From positions 1,488,001 through 1,552,000 of the forward strand of contig OZ025249.1 of the NCBI GenBank assembly GCA_964019135.1: a DNA stretch of 64,000 nucleotides, written 5' to 3'. How positions within the stretch are numbered: position 1 is the stretch's first letter; each line of letters begins with the position of its first letter. The position numbers were made by a program, and so were the translations under genes. The notes beneath the pieces are model-generated. The model had not been told where the DNA came from. It was given only the letters and a program-made list of their open reading frames with translations, and made no database searches. Of this stretch, positions 23,884 through 35,097 are shown one piece after another. Source of the DNA: Arenicola marina. Taxonomy: Eukaryota; Annelida; Polychaeta; Arenicolidae.

Positions 23884-25195
23884 AGTAGTGAGAGCTGAGG
23901 GATTAGCTACCCCCATGACCCACTCCCCCCCCCCTCCCCCCCCCCCGTGGTCGTGCTATAGCGCGACCGAAAATTTTGAAATATCGGTTTGGAAATGCCC
24001 GCTCACGAGTTAATGAGGTCATTAATTTTTGTCAAAAGTCTTTGTTTCCGTGCTATAGCATGGGGTATAATTAGCATAAATTAGTATGTAAATAGGTATA
24101 TTCAACAAGGTTATTAATCATTGTGTGTCTTATGTTCTCGTGCTATAGTACGAGTGAATGAAGAAGACATGGGTGGTGGAAGAGGCAATTAAGGTGTTAA
24201 CTATGTCATTAATCATTGTTTGAAGTCTGCGATCAAGTACTATTATGAATAGGTAATAGATGAACAAGTCATTTTCCTTTGATGAAACGGTAAATCATTT
24301 AATTGCTATAGATATCGCCATGTAAACTGTATATTCTCGCGTTACAGTACGATTATTCGTCAACGACACGTGTATATAATCAATGTTTGCGTTGAACAGG
24401 CCATGTGAGATCCTATAAGCTGTGTAATATGTTTGTTTGTTTGTAAAAACCTAAGGATATATATCGAGTAAACCATATTAACGCAAATACAATCATCCAT
24501 TTTGCAAAGTTTTTTTATTCCTATATCACTACAATACATGAATACCATTACCCGCTACAACATCTATCATGGTCAAAAACTGAGTATCACAAAAGCATAC
24601 ACCTTGATATCATATTATTATACATGACAATTTAGACCATGGGTAAAGAGGTCTTGCACGCGGTTTGCATAAAACGCGGGGACTGCCGGCGAGTGATACG
24701 TCATCCATAAATACATCAAATGTAACTTAGTGGATACATAAACATTTAGGATAGATGTATCTTATCCAAACCTTTCGGGCAACATTCAACACAGTCGAAG
24801 TACCCCTCCTGATTTTGGTGAGATGACATACAATCAACCAACTCGGTGAGTTCCGGAACACACTTATCATGGATCGTGTTGAGATGGAACTTAAGTAAAT
24901 TCCACTGCTTTAAATCGAGAGTAATTCCTTTTCGGGTCGGCACGGGCGTATCTTGTGTATCCGGCAACCAGTATTTTCGAATACTAGAAACTGGCCACGG
25001 GGCAGGACCTCGGCCATCACCAAACCTCCGAGATGATATTTCCGTGGATTGGTGGTCTCTTGCAATTCTCGATCTATGGTGTTTGTCAATGTCTGCAACA
25101 TCTTCCAGCGGGTTGCGATGAGATTGACACCCACTTTTGTAGGGTAATCACGGCCGTTGTCTTGACATACCCACTTTCTAATATCAAAGCGTAAA
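23884..25195. repeat. Polinton left terminal inverted repeat, about 1.31 kb
   Basis: This matches the reverse complement of 37,460-38,780. The match stops at the sequence ATCAAAGCGTAAA. Just inside the end is a long C-rich tract (about 23,927-23,946), where most of the length difference between the two ends lies. Three near-palindromes centred on TGCTATAG sit at about 23,949-23,968, 24,048-24,063 and 24,137-24,154, spaced 90-97 bp. The rest is AT-rich, followed by the 3' part of the PC4-like gene. Confidence 0.95.
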
Positions 25196-25449
25196 ACGTC
25201 TTTGAAATACTGAACAGTTAAATAGACATCCTCTCCGATGCACTCTTGACAGCGTATATCGTGAGTTTGCTCGGAAGTACACTGCGTATTCTCCCATTTT
25301 CTTTTCTTGGCCAGCGGGATGAGTGGTAGCCGATTGGAGGGAGCGAAGCCCGCTGTTGTCTTGTGGGAAGTCATGTCGTTGTGGTGAAAAGATGGAGACC
25401 GCCCGCAAATTATATTCACAACGCCCCCCTCCCCCTCCTCGTCATCCAC
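24910..25449 (-). CDS. Polinton PC4/Sub1-like protein, left copy (relic)
   Basis: The N-terminal part has a cysteine cluster (IRCQECIGED), followed by a PC4-type domain: VYLTVQYFKDVLRFDIRKWV, then YPTKVGVNLIATRWKML. PC4/Sub1 domains bind single-stranded DNA and act in transcription or replication; the match is to the pattern Y..V..F...L.iDIR.w ... P.k.Gi.L....W..L. Coding sequence continues towards 24,746. The gene's end lies inside the terminal repeat, so it is present twice in the element. This copy is broken. Confidence 0.7.
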   Translation of the reverse strand: MDDEEGEGGVVNIICGRSPSFHHNDMTSHKTTAGFAPSNRLPLIPLAKKRKWENTQCTSEQTHDIRCQECIGEDVYLTVQYFKDVLRFDIRKWVCQDNGRDYPTKVGVNLIATRWKMLQTLTNTIDRELQETTNPRKYHLGGLVMAEVLPRGQFLVFENTGCRIHKIRPCRPEKELLSI

Positions 25450-27056
25450 CCACTTGGGACGTGTCTGAACATGCTTTGGCGAGGTGTAAAAATAACATCA
25501 CGACTGACGTCATACATCGGCGTGGCTTTGTCATCTGTTTAAAGATAAACAGAGAGGGGTAGGGACAACGGGCTTTGTACGCACGGGTAATCGCTGTAAA
25601 TGAGCGATCAATCACTTTTTTTAAATCCCAACAACTCAAACCCGCGTTATAATAAGTCTGAGTCGCTTCACTACGTTTTCTAATAATTGGTTCATGCACT
25701 ACTGTGTGTGAATTGTGTGATTGATGTTCAAGGTCACAGAAAAGGGCCGTGGATGTTTTAAAACTCATCAAAATGCTACCTTTGTGAAAGAGCGGTGACT
25801 TTAATTACTTGTCTGCGAGCGACAGATGTTTCGTGGTCTTTGTCTTGATGTGTAGAGTTGCAGCGACAATTATTTATTTTCGGTCGGTTATTTTTTTAAA
25901 TGCGCGTTTGAATTCACCGGTGGGAGGGCAGTGAGTCGAGCCCGCGGGCGCGCGAGCGCGCTGGACGGTGGGGGGCGGGGCTTCGACCGTGACAAATATC
26001 GATTTTTTTTTTTTTTCAAGCCCCTCAACACAGAGCCCGCTGGCCGTCACGACCTAGTGATTTTCAAAAGTTCGGGCCAGCGAGCGAGTCAGAGTCAGCG
26101 GAGCGTCATGTGGTTTTTGGCGGGGTATTGGCCGACGGTCTGTGTACGCACAAGTTTGGGAGTGTCGCTGTGATATATTGTGAAATATCGGAAGGAATAA
26201 TCACCTTAATTTTAGTTTCGGTTGTAACATTATTCAACTGTCGCCGATGTAATAAGGATGCATCTATAAACGTTCGAACAAACAAGTCGTGGAGACAAGC
26301 GCTCGGTTGGCGTCCTTTTGTCGCGAGGGAGAAGAGTTATGACAGTTGTTTGATGAGTCAGTCTATTATTTCGATAGTAATAAGCGGGCTTTATGCTCTT
26401 CACCTCAGGTATTATTTATCTGCAAGCCATTAATACGTCGGCCGGAAAGGTCAATGGGTTAACCTCTTCAACAACCGCCTGTGGGCATTTAATTATACCT
26501 TCCCCTCCCGAATGGTTAGAAGAATCATCGTTACATGTACGGCACGCCAATCCGTGGCAGCTGGTTCGCTGAAGCTATTTAAATCATGATGGTATAAATG
26601 AGTTTGACGAGGCCGACGGGATTTGTACGTATAACTTTGGAGTGTCCCTATGATATGCTCTTTGTGAACTATCGGGGAGAATAATCAATTTATTATCGTT
26701 TCGGTTGTAACATTATTCAACTGTCGGTCCTTTTGTCGCGAGGGAGAAGAGTTATGAGAGTTGTTCGATGAGTCAGTCTATTATTTCGATAGTAATAAGC
26801 GGGCTTTATGGCCTTCACCTCAGGTAGTTTTTCATCTGCAAGTCATTAATACGTCGGCCAGAAAGGTCAATCGTTTAATCTCTTCAACAACCGCCGACAT
26901 TTAATTATTCCCTTCCGCTCCTAGATGACTAGACAAAGAAAAAGCCGTTACATGAACGGCACGCTGCAACAATAATCGCATGCCAGTGGTGATGACTCAT
27001 TTATATTTTGCTGCCGTCTGCAAAACCAAAGTGAGCGCGTCCCCTGCGTTGCGTAT
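25450..27056. other. Polinton internal non-coding region with a direct duplication
   Basis: No credible gene is seen on either strand. A block at about 26,120-26,520 is repeated at lower identity at about 26,610-26,940. Both contain GGTTGTAACATTATTCAACT, the run GTCCTTTTGTCGCGAGGGAG, and a stretch around GTCTATTATTTCGATAGTAA. It may be a control region ahead of the polymerase gene. There is also a poly-T run at about 26,003-26,016. Confidence 0.6.
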
Positions 27057-27064
27057 TATAAATA
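27057..27064 (+). promoter_or_regulatory. TATAAATA box before Polinton polymerase gene
   Basis: TATAAATAG lies 51 bp before the polymerase ATG at 27,108. The same octamer recurs ahead of other genes of the element. Confidence 0.55.
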
Positions 27065-27107
27065 GTGGGGATACCCACCGGCTTAACATCATTCGAAATC
27101 AGTCATC

Positions 27108-30100
27108 ATGGAGAACGACGCTACCTGCTCGCTGTGTCAAAGATTCTGCGGCAACCGCCATAATCTGGATCAACATATGAGAGCCAAACATACTGTTTGT
27201 GAAAGAGAGAGTTTTAAATGTAAAGACTGTGGAAAAGAAATGGATAATGGCCATAATTTGCGTGTGCATGAAAATACTCACGCTCAACGCAGACCCAAAC
27301 ATACTGTTTGTGAAAGAGAGAGTTTTAAATGCAAAGACTGTGGAAAAGAAATGTATAATGGACATAACTTGCGTGTGCACGAAAATACTCACGCTCAACG
27401 CAGACCCAAACATACTGTTTGTGAAAGAGAGAGTTTTAAATGCAAAGACTGTGGAAAAGAAATGTATAATGGACATAACTTGCGTGTGCACGAAAATACT
27501 CACGCTCAACGCAGACCCAAACATACTGTTTGTGAAAGAGAGAGTTTTAAATGCAAAGACTGTGGAAAAGAAATGTATAATGGTCATAACTTGCGTGTGC
27601 ACGAAAATACTCGCGCTCAATACAGACCCGCGGTGACATTTCCGTGCTCACAGTGTGGGAAAATAATGTCAAACGAATACAACTTGCGGGTTCACGAAAA
27701 TACTCATCGTCATCCCTACCATTGTGGACAGTGTGGTCTAGGAGTGAAAACTGCTATTGATCTTCGGGCTCACCAACATCAAGAACATGGAGATCACACT
27801 TGTTCACGTTGTAACGTAAAGTTTATGACTGTCCAACATTTAAGAGAACACACATGTCACAAAGAGGTTGAGTCTACCGCACAGGCTTGTCAACAAGGCG
27901 GTGGATCTACCGCCAAACGACAGAAATCAACCCACATCAAATGTCGTATATGTGGATGTATTTGTGATAATTGGAAAGAATTGTTTGCTCATCGACGTGA
28001 GCTACATCAAAGCGGTGCTGGCTTGCAAGACCTCCCTTTTCCGACAGAAGGTGCTCCATGGATAGAAGAAGGTACGATCAATAATTCGTTACATGATGTC
28101 TATAATAGACACTCTTCCGTCATATTGGAGCAGCATCGTATGAATCCTGAAAGGATGACCGATACCTTTAACTTTCCTGTTGACCCTTCCCATTTTCACG
28201 AACGTGATTTAATGGAACATTTTCGATTGATTATGGAACGTGAGGAGAAGGCTGTAAAAGTCAATGCTGCCGCTGGATTCATTTTACGTCACCGTGAGAC
28301 TGGAGAACTAAGATATTATTATCCTCATCTAAATAATCAACTTTTTGAAACTCCACTCACGCTCAGTACGCCGTCTGATCTCGCTCGTATTCAGCGAGTG
28401 GTTCATCGGTTACACTTGTTGGATCTTTTGTTACGAGACCGACCTGATACCAAATGGACTTTGGTTTGTATAACGAACATTCGTTATACTGTAACCAAGA
28501 TGGCTTACACCATGGGAGCAGCTCTTGAGTTACCAGAATACCTCATCAACAAGCGGAGTATTTTAACGATGACATGCAATGCCAAGACTGGAAAACCATA
28601 TGAAGATGACAAATGCTTCTTTCGTTGTTTGGCTTATCTTCGTCAAAATTCGATGCGTTCTACTATCGCCTCGACGGATCACTTACTGAAACAATGGTGT
28701 GAGTGGCAGCGCCAACACGATCCCGATCACGCTCAAACCCCTGAACAATTCACAGGCATAGACCTAGATCTCCCCGCTTTGGAATCGTTGTTTCATGTAA
28801 ATATTTACGTTTACGATCTCTCGAGGGAAGATATCGCTACATCTATCTATAGGAGCTGTGGACAGCATGGAATGGATGGACAGCGTAATGATTTATATCT
28901 AAACATGCACGATCATCATCTGTCCTACATTAACGATATGAAAGCCTTCGCAAGAAAATTTACATGCGACATGTGTCAACGTCATTTTGATCGGGCGGAT
29001 AATTTTAAACGTCACCAACGCACATGTACGTCCAAAAGCAAGTATATGTACCCAGGAGGTTACTATAAACCGTCAGAGACTTTGTTTTCACGTCTGGATG
29101 AACTCGGCATTTCAGTAAGTGAGCGTCAGTTTCCTTGGTTCGCGACATTTGACTTTGAAGCAGTATTGAAGCGATCCGAAAACAATTCACCCAGTGGCAA
29201 ATTGCATTTTCAGTCCACACATGAAGCCATCTCTGTCGCGGTGGCATCTAATGTCCCAGGTTATACGGAACCCGTATGTTTTGTAGACAGTCACCCGGAT
29301 AACTTGGTGGAACGGATGTTTCAATATTTAATCGACATGCAAGAGAAAAGCAACGAACTTGCTCGAAAAAAGTGGGACGATGTATTTCAAGAACTATCGC
29401 AAATGATGGAAACATATGAGTTGATGCAACCAGATATGGAGAGTGACGATGAAGACAGAACAGCAGATGGAGAGGAATCTGAGAGACGTGGCGAGAGCAA
29501 TCCTTTTATCGCTGCTATAGGTGAAGTCACGGGAAAACTGAATAACTTTTGTCGTCAACTCCCAGTGATCGGCTTCAATTCCGGCAAATACGACTTGAAT
29601 CTAATTACACAAACAGCTTTCCTGAATCATATGTTTAACGACGAATATAAGGGTGAAGATATACCTACAACAAATGTTGATGAGGAAGGAGAGGAGAGAC
29701 CTAAAGGGTTTGTTGTTAAGCGTAATAACGCTTACATGTGCATGTCTAATGACAGATTCCGCTTCCTGGATATGACACAGTTTTTGCCACCAGGAACATC
29801 CTATGATAAATTTCTAAATACGTTTGGAACTGAACAAAAGAAGTCATATTTTCCATACGAATGGTTGGATGATTTTAGTAAATTAAGCCACACCTGTCTT
29901 CCCGAAGCCGATGCCTTTTATTCAAACTTAAAAGGACGAAATATACTTGGAACTACGCCACAGGAAATAGAAATAAATTACTTATCTTTGCAAGCTGTTT
30001 GGGAAGAAGAAGACATGAAAACCATGTCCGACTTTTTACAATGGTATAACAAGTTAGATGTAGGACCATTCGTCGAAGCAGCCGATAAGTTACGACAGAT

Positions 30101-32372
30101 GTTTTGTGCACAAGGAATTGATCCTTATAAGGAATGCATATCAGTTCCCGGCGTTGCACGACGACTGTTAGACAAATGTGCGCAAGGACTCAACGCGTCT
30201 TTCGCCATCTTCGGTACGCGAGATAAAGATATGTACGACAAGGTTCGCGCAAACCTCTTTGGGGGATTGTCTGTTATCTTCACGAGATACCATGAGGCAG
30301 ACAAGACCCACATACGCTCAAACCCAGAATTTACTTGTAAAAGTATTTTCGGGTACGACGCAAACGCACTCTATTTGTCATCATTTATGGAAGAATTCCC
30401 CGTGGGACCCTTTTACCGCCGGCGCATGGAGGATAATTTCAAGTGTCAACGCTCCACCAGATATCTCAGCATGTTCCGATGGATGGATTGGTTGCAGAGA
30501 GTCAACCCTGAACTCCACATTCATCACCAACTGAACCAAGGCCGAGAAGTGAGAGTCGGAAACTATAGACTGGATGGTTTCAACCCGACGGACAATCAAG
30601 TGTATGAATTTCACGGTGAGTGCACTCGTGTGAATGGGTTATGGTTATGTGTGGATAGGTTGACTCGGCTAGCTATCTGTACTCAAAAACTTGATGAGTA
30701 ACGACAAGTTAAAGTACAGTTTTTACTGTGTAACTAAAGATGATGCATCAGTATATAACGTGTTGCAGGCATTGTAAAATAGAAACTGATGTTAGTTATT
30801 ATTTTGTTCCTTTCTACAGGCTGTTACTACCACGGACATGACTGCGTCACCTACGCTGATGACGGAAAGGAGACAGAGAGACGAATTCGTTTAAAGAAAA
30901 CGGAAAAACGCACCCGAATGCTAAGGAAGTTAGGTTATGAAGTTGTTGAAAAGTGGGAGTGTGACTTTCAGAAAGAGATAAAGCAGTCTGAAAGGTTACG
31001 TGCTTTTGTCGCCGAACCTCATCCCCCATTTACAAAACAACACGGAGATGGTGTGGTGTCAACAGAGACTCTGTTGGCGGGTGTACGAGACCAGACTTTC
31101 TTCGGGTTCATGGAGGTGGATATTGAAGTACCCTCAACATGGACAGATCCCTCCATGAAGATCAAGGCGGGGGGAATGAGTCCTAAGACGTATTTTTCAG
31201 AGTTTCCACCATTAATATGTACAAGTAATATTGAATTCGAGCACTGGGGACAACACATGCAGAGTTTTGTGGAGGAACATGACTTACCGAAAACTAGCAA
31301 ACGGTTATTGGTGAGTGGATTGAAAGCTAAGCGATTGCTCATTACATCTCCCTTACTTAAATGGTATTTGGATCACGGACTGCACGTCACCAAAATTTAT
31401 GACGTGGTGGAATATGCCCGTATGAAGTGTTATCTTCCCTTTGCAGAGAAAGTAACAAAAGCCAGACGTGCGGGTGATTGTGATCCCAAATTTGAATTAT
31501 TGGCTTCACTGCACAAGTTACAAGGAAATGCGGCTTATGGGTGTTTATTGTTAAACAAAACAAAATTCCGAAACGTGATGTTTTCCTTTGAAAAGGTAAA
31601 AGCGTGTCAAAAAGTGAATGATCCACTGTTCAGAAACTTGAATGAGATCACATCAGACATGTTTGAACTGGAAATGGCTAAAGGTAAAATCTCCATGGAT
31701 TTACCCATTCAAAACGCCAGGTTTGTTCTACAAAACGCTAAGAAGCGAATGTTGCAGTTTTATTTCGACTTTCTACGAGTTAGAGTAGATTATAGAAAAT
31801 TTGAACTGTTAGAGACGGATACAGACAGTCTATATTTTGCACTATCCGAGAAGGGTTTGCAAGATGTTCTTCTTCCCGAACACAAAGAGAGTGTGTTGAA
31901 TGATTTGTATGGACACTGCGGTGAAGAAGACATCAATGCCGATCGGTTCTATTTTCCGAGAGAGTGTTGCGATAGACACAGAAAACACGACAGTCGCACA
32001 CCGGGTCTGTTTAAAGCGGAATACTGCAACGGTCATGTATTTTATGGCTTGTCATCCAAGACATATCTTGTTGTTGGAGATGATGGTTCTTATAAAATGT
32101 CATGTAAGGGCATCCAAAAGAGCAGAGTGAACAATCCTCGAGAAATATTTCAAGATGTGATAGACAACAAAGCAACCCGTTCTATTACCAATCGCGGTTT
32201 CCTTGTTAAAAAGAATCAGATTTTGACTTACTCGCAAGATAGAGCCGGATTTGCTTATCTGTATGTCAAAAGGCAGATACAAGCTGATGGAATACATAGC
32301 CTTCCCCATGACATCACGCTATGTCCATATAGTGATGCGAAGCCAGAAACATGTGAAGACGTTTTAGTGTGA
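27108..32372 (+). CDS. Polinton protein-primed DNA polymerase B with zinc-finger N-terminus (two adjacent frames)
   Basis: The gene lies in a 1,197-codon frame (27,108-30,701) and a 527-codon frame (30,789-32,372). It starts with C2H2 fingers, four of them in nearly identical 111-bp (37-residue) tandem units between 27,187 and 27,630. More fingers follow, then the DDKCFFRCLAYLR block common in Polinton polymerases. Exonuclease-type motifs come next (TFDFEAV and GFNSGKYDLNLI), then polymerase motifs FGYDANALYLSSF, NAAYG and TDTDSLYF. The interval between the frames has intron-like borders, and some Polinton polymerase genes are reported to contain introns. Role: replication of the element from its inverted ends. 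Confidence 0.93.
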
Positions 32373-32619
32373 AGCCATTGATGAATGTATTGCATCGGAA
32401 TAAGTTCGTAAGATAAGATCGTAGTATACACATGTGAGTAATTTTAGTTATAATGCTGGAATGTTATGTATCGCGAATTGTATGTTATATATCATCTTGG
32501 TAGATATAAATGTTAGTTTGTATGTTTTGTGTCGAATGTTTTGTGGTACATAATAAATATAATCTACTCTTTATTTGATTCTTTATTTCACATAATCGCA
32601 TAGACATAACTTCACTTAT

Positions 32620-33018
32620 TTAATGGTACTCTTTGGCCAATTGCTCAATGACATCAGTCAACCACATGTAATCGGGCGTTGTCGAAGGTGGTTCTTCATT
32701 CGTGGGTTCAACTTGTGGCATTTTATTCGTCTTACATACGGGTGAGGAAACTTGTACTGTCTCACATCGGGTTGGGACGACATTTGTCTGAGAAGGGGGC
32801 GGGTCCACTTCTACCGTCTCGCGTCCAATCAGATTTAGGGCTCTGTCGATGGCCGCCGCGTTGTCCGCTACAGCTCGCCACGCTTGAGAAGTTAATTTTA
32901 CGCGACGGCCTGATGGTAAAGAGATGTATACCAGAAAGCCATTTTTGCTATTTCTTTCAATCTCCGCAAAATGGTCTTCGCCTAAAGGCAACTTTATACG
33001 ATGAAACTTGACCTCCAT
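32620..33018 (-). CDS. Small PC4-like Polinton protein (132 aa)
   Basis: The N-terminal half carries NGFLVYISLPSGRRVKLTSQ followed by AWRAVADNAAAIDRAL. This matches the shape of a PC4-type DNA-binding domain (basic strand, G.r..Lt...W, then a helix). The second half is Pro/Thr-rich and probably disordered. It ends convergently with the polymerase gene. A TATAAAA on its own strand lies about 50 bp upstream (33,067-33,074). The frame is intact. The fold assignment is inference. Confidence 0.55.
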   Translation of the reverse strand: MEVKFHRIKLPLGEDHFAEIERNSKNGFLVYISLPSGRRVKLTSQAWRAVADNAAAIDRALNLIGRETVEVDPPPSQTNVVPTRCETVQVSSPVCKTNKMPQVEPTNEEPPSTTPDYMWLTDVIEQLAKEYH

Positions 33019-33188
33019 GATGTGTGTGATGCTTCAAACTGCTGTCACATGCGTTATTGTCAAGCGTTTTATAACCAACCAACTACGACGCTTCCATTTG
33101 TGCTGACATCTGCGATATTTTCCATTATTTCATAACGATGACTCATCTCGAACCTGCTAGAAGCACGCTCATATAGTGATGTCAGTTC

Positions 33189-33196
33189 TATAAATA
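33189..33196 (+). promoter_or_regulatory. TATAAATA box (Polinton)
   Basis: TATAAATAGC in the spacer between the minus-strand PC4-like gene and the rightward genes. A second copy follows 69 bp later within a partly duplicated context (GATGTCA-TTCTATAAATAGC). Confidence 0.45.
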
Positions 33197-33257
33197 GCAC
33201 ACGGTGACTCATCATCTTTTGACTGTAACGGCAACATATTACAGGTGATGTCACTTC

Positions 33258-33265
33258 TATAAATA
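33258..33265 (+). promoter_or_regulatory. TATAAATA box (Polinton)
   Basis: Second copy of the duplicated TTCTATAAATAGC context. It lies 66 bp before an ATG at 33,324 that starts a small relic gene. Confidence 0.45.
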
Positions 33266-33323
33266 GCTTATAACCAACTGAGCGTTTGACGCGCTCAGTC
33301 CACACCATCTGTTACATTTTGAA

Positions 33324-33605
33324 ATGGGCTTGCTCTGGAGTCAAAGTAGTGAAAACACTTTTCAGTCTCACGCCCAATGGAAGGAAGGTGTTAAAATTAC
33401 AAATTCATTGAAAGAGTACCAACACATTCTAAAAAAATTTTAGCAGACAATACTTGGCATGATGGACGTCGCGAAATATTGAGAATATTTACCCATGATG
33501 TGTGTGAATCTTTGAAACAGAAAGGACGCATGCGCGTTGCCGAACAAATTCAAGCGTACTATATAACCTTCTTGAAAGATCAGAATGAAAAGCATCACGA
33601 TGAGT
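33324..33605 (+). pseudogene. Small Polinton gene relic before the ATPase
   Basis: An ATG 66 bp after a TATAAATA box opens a short frame beginning MGLLWSQSSENTFQ. The start MGLLWS would fit an N-myristoylated small protein. Coding-like sequence goes on up to the ATPase start. It is broken. The family is not recognised. Confidence 0.4.
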
Positions 33606-34286
33606 GAGCAGATCGTCCTTCCGTGGAAACCCTACTCTACCTATTTCCTCGCTGGTCCTTCCAAGTGTGGGAAGACTCAATGGATACAAAGATTTATACA
33701 TCATAAGAATAAGATGTTTCAAGATCCCTCACCCGGGAAAGTTATTTATTTCTACGGGGTTTGGCAACATACTTTTGAACAGATGGAACGTGACGGTATC
33801 ATATTTGTTAAAGGCTTACCGACGATGAAAGAAGTGGATACTTATGGAGATGGAGAACATACGCTGTTGGTGATTGATGATCTTTATCTAGAAGCGGCGG
33901 CTTCTACTCTCGTCAGCAACTTATTTACGCGTGAATCACATCACAGAAAGCTAAGCGTCGTCTTAGTGAGTTAAAATCTATTTCACGCGGGACGCTATTC
34001 GAGAACTATACAACTGAATACAGAGTATTTAGTATTATTCAAAAGCCCAGGTGACGCCAATCAGATTCAGTATCTGGCGAGGCAGTTATACCCTCATCAC
34101 GTACAGGCTTTCATGAGTGCCTACCAGGATGCAACGTCTGGGATGCATGGGTATTTAGTGGTGGACGCCACCGTTAACGCTTTGGAGACTACCGATTGCG
34201 GTCGCGCGTGTTTCCTGGTGAAGACATGTGGATCTACACCTATAAATAGCGTGTCTCCCGCATTGTTTCGGCAGACAACTGTGGAA
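33585..34286 (+). pseudogene. Polinton FtsK/HerA-type packaging ATPase (relic)
   Basis: The protein start has YFLAGPSKCGKTQWIQRF, a Walker A motif, and later HTLLVIDDLYLEAAAS, a Walker B motif. The order and spacing fit the A32-like genome-packaging ATPases of Polintons and related viruses. The tail of the gene (around residues LARQLYPHHVQAFM) is also recognisable. The gene is broken. It lies between the small relic gene and the small conserved protein at 34,287. Confidence 0.85.
34241..34248 (+). promoter_or_regulatory. TATAAATA box (Polinton)
   Basis: TATAAATAGC inside the ATPase tail, 46 bp before the ATG at 34,287 of the next gene. Confidence 0.5.
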
Positions 34287-34637
34287 ATGTCCAACAAAGT
34301 GAAGGAAGAGAGCGATTTTCTCAGCTTAGTGGCCAAGGCAGATCCCCAACAAAGACAAGCACTCCTTTCAACAGCTACATCCAACCAAGTTCTTGTTTTG
34401 CGTGAAATCATTATAAATATTTTACGTAGACGTTTTGCATTGTCAGCTGAACAGATTCAAGCGCTGAATCCATTCAAACGCTTTTTACGACTTTTATCTC
34501 AATCCTCATCAACATTGTCAGCCTCCAGGACTCTTTTGAGACGACATAGTAAACATATTCAGATACTTCTTCAGACGGTGTGGTCTCACTTGCATCCACT
34601 GCTACGCGATGAAGAAAGCCGTTCTGATACCTATTGA
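34287..34637 (+). CDS. Small conserved Polinton protein (116 aa)
   Basis: Starts MSNKVKEESDFLSLVAKADP and includes QQRQALLSTATSNQVLVLRE and FKRFLRLLSQ. Helical proteins with an 'LL..a.p.QrkaLL.t.t..Q...L.Ei..Nil' pattern recur in Polintons. Their role is not known to me. It starts at its own ATG 46 bp after a TATAAATA box, and its end overlaps the next gene by 29 bp in another frame. It looks intact. Confidence 0.6.
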   Translation: MSNKVKEESDFLSLVAKADPQQRQALLSTATSNQVLVLREIIINILRRRFALSAEQIQALNPFKRFLRLLSQSSSTLSASRTLLRRHSKHIQILLQTVWSHLHPLLRDEESRSDTY

Positions 34638-35094
34638 GAAATACGACCGATGGATGAAACTCATACAACAAGAGACGCCACAACCCGAGGGAGAAATCTC
34701 TCCTCGACATGATATCACTGTTGTTCGTGCCGCTTCGCCTATTCCCACTGAGGATAAAGTGACACATAAGCTGAATGAAGCAGTTATTGTCAGTGCGTTA
34801 CCGAAAAATTGTCAACATAAAATGAAGTCGTTGTTGGATTTGATAGAATCTGACATAAAATGGAATGAACGAGGGGAAGTCTTCATTCGAGAATCGTTCA
34901 TCCCCGGAAGCCACATCGTCGATCTTTTGAAAGACGTCTGCCGCCAATCTACACGGTTTACCCCGAGAGGAGCGAATGAATTTTACCAGCTTCTGCGGGA
35001 AAGAAATGTCCCCTTAAGTTTCATCACCAACACACAACGACTTCGGGGATTGAGAGCTGAGGAGCATCCCCCTTCGCAGTGGATTACATTATAA
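34609..35094 (+). CDS. Small conserved Polinton protein (161 aa)
   Basis: Begins MKKAVLIPIEKYDRWMKL. The C-terminal half has a conserved-looking core: IKWNERGEVFIRESFIPGSH, then IVDLLKDVCRQS and NEFYQLLRERNVPLSFITN. Proteins with this core commonly sit next to the integrase in Polintons. Function is unknown. It looks intact and ends 3 bp before the integrase ATG. Confidence 0.6.
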   Translation: MKKAVLIPIEKYDRWMKLIQQETPQPEGEISPRHDITVVRAASPIPTEDKVTHKLNEAVIVSALPKNCQHKMKSLLDLIESDIKWNERGEVFIRESFIPGSHIVDLLKDVCRQSTRFTPRGANEFYQLLRERNVPLSFITNTQRLRGLRAEEHPPSQWITL

Positions 35095-35097
35095 ACG

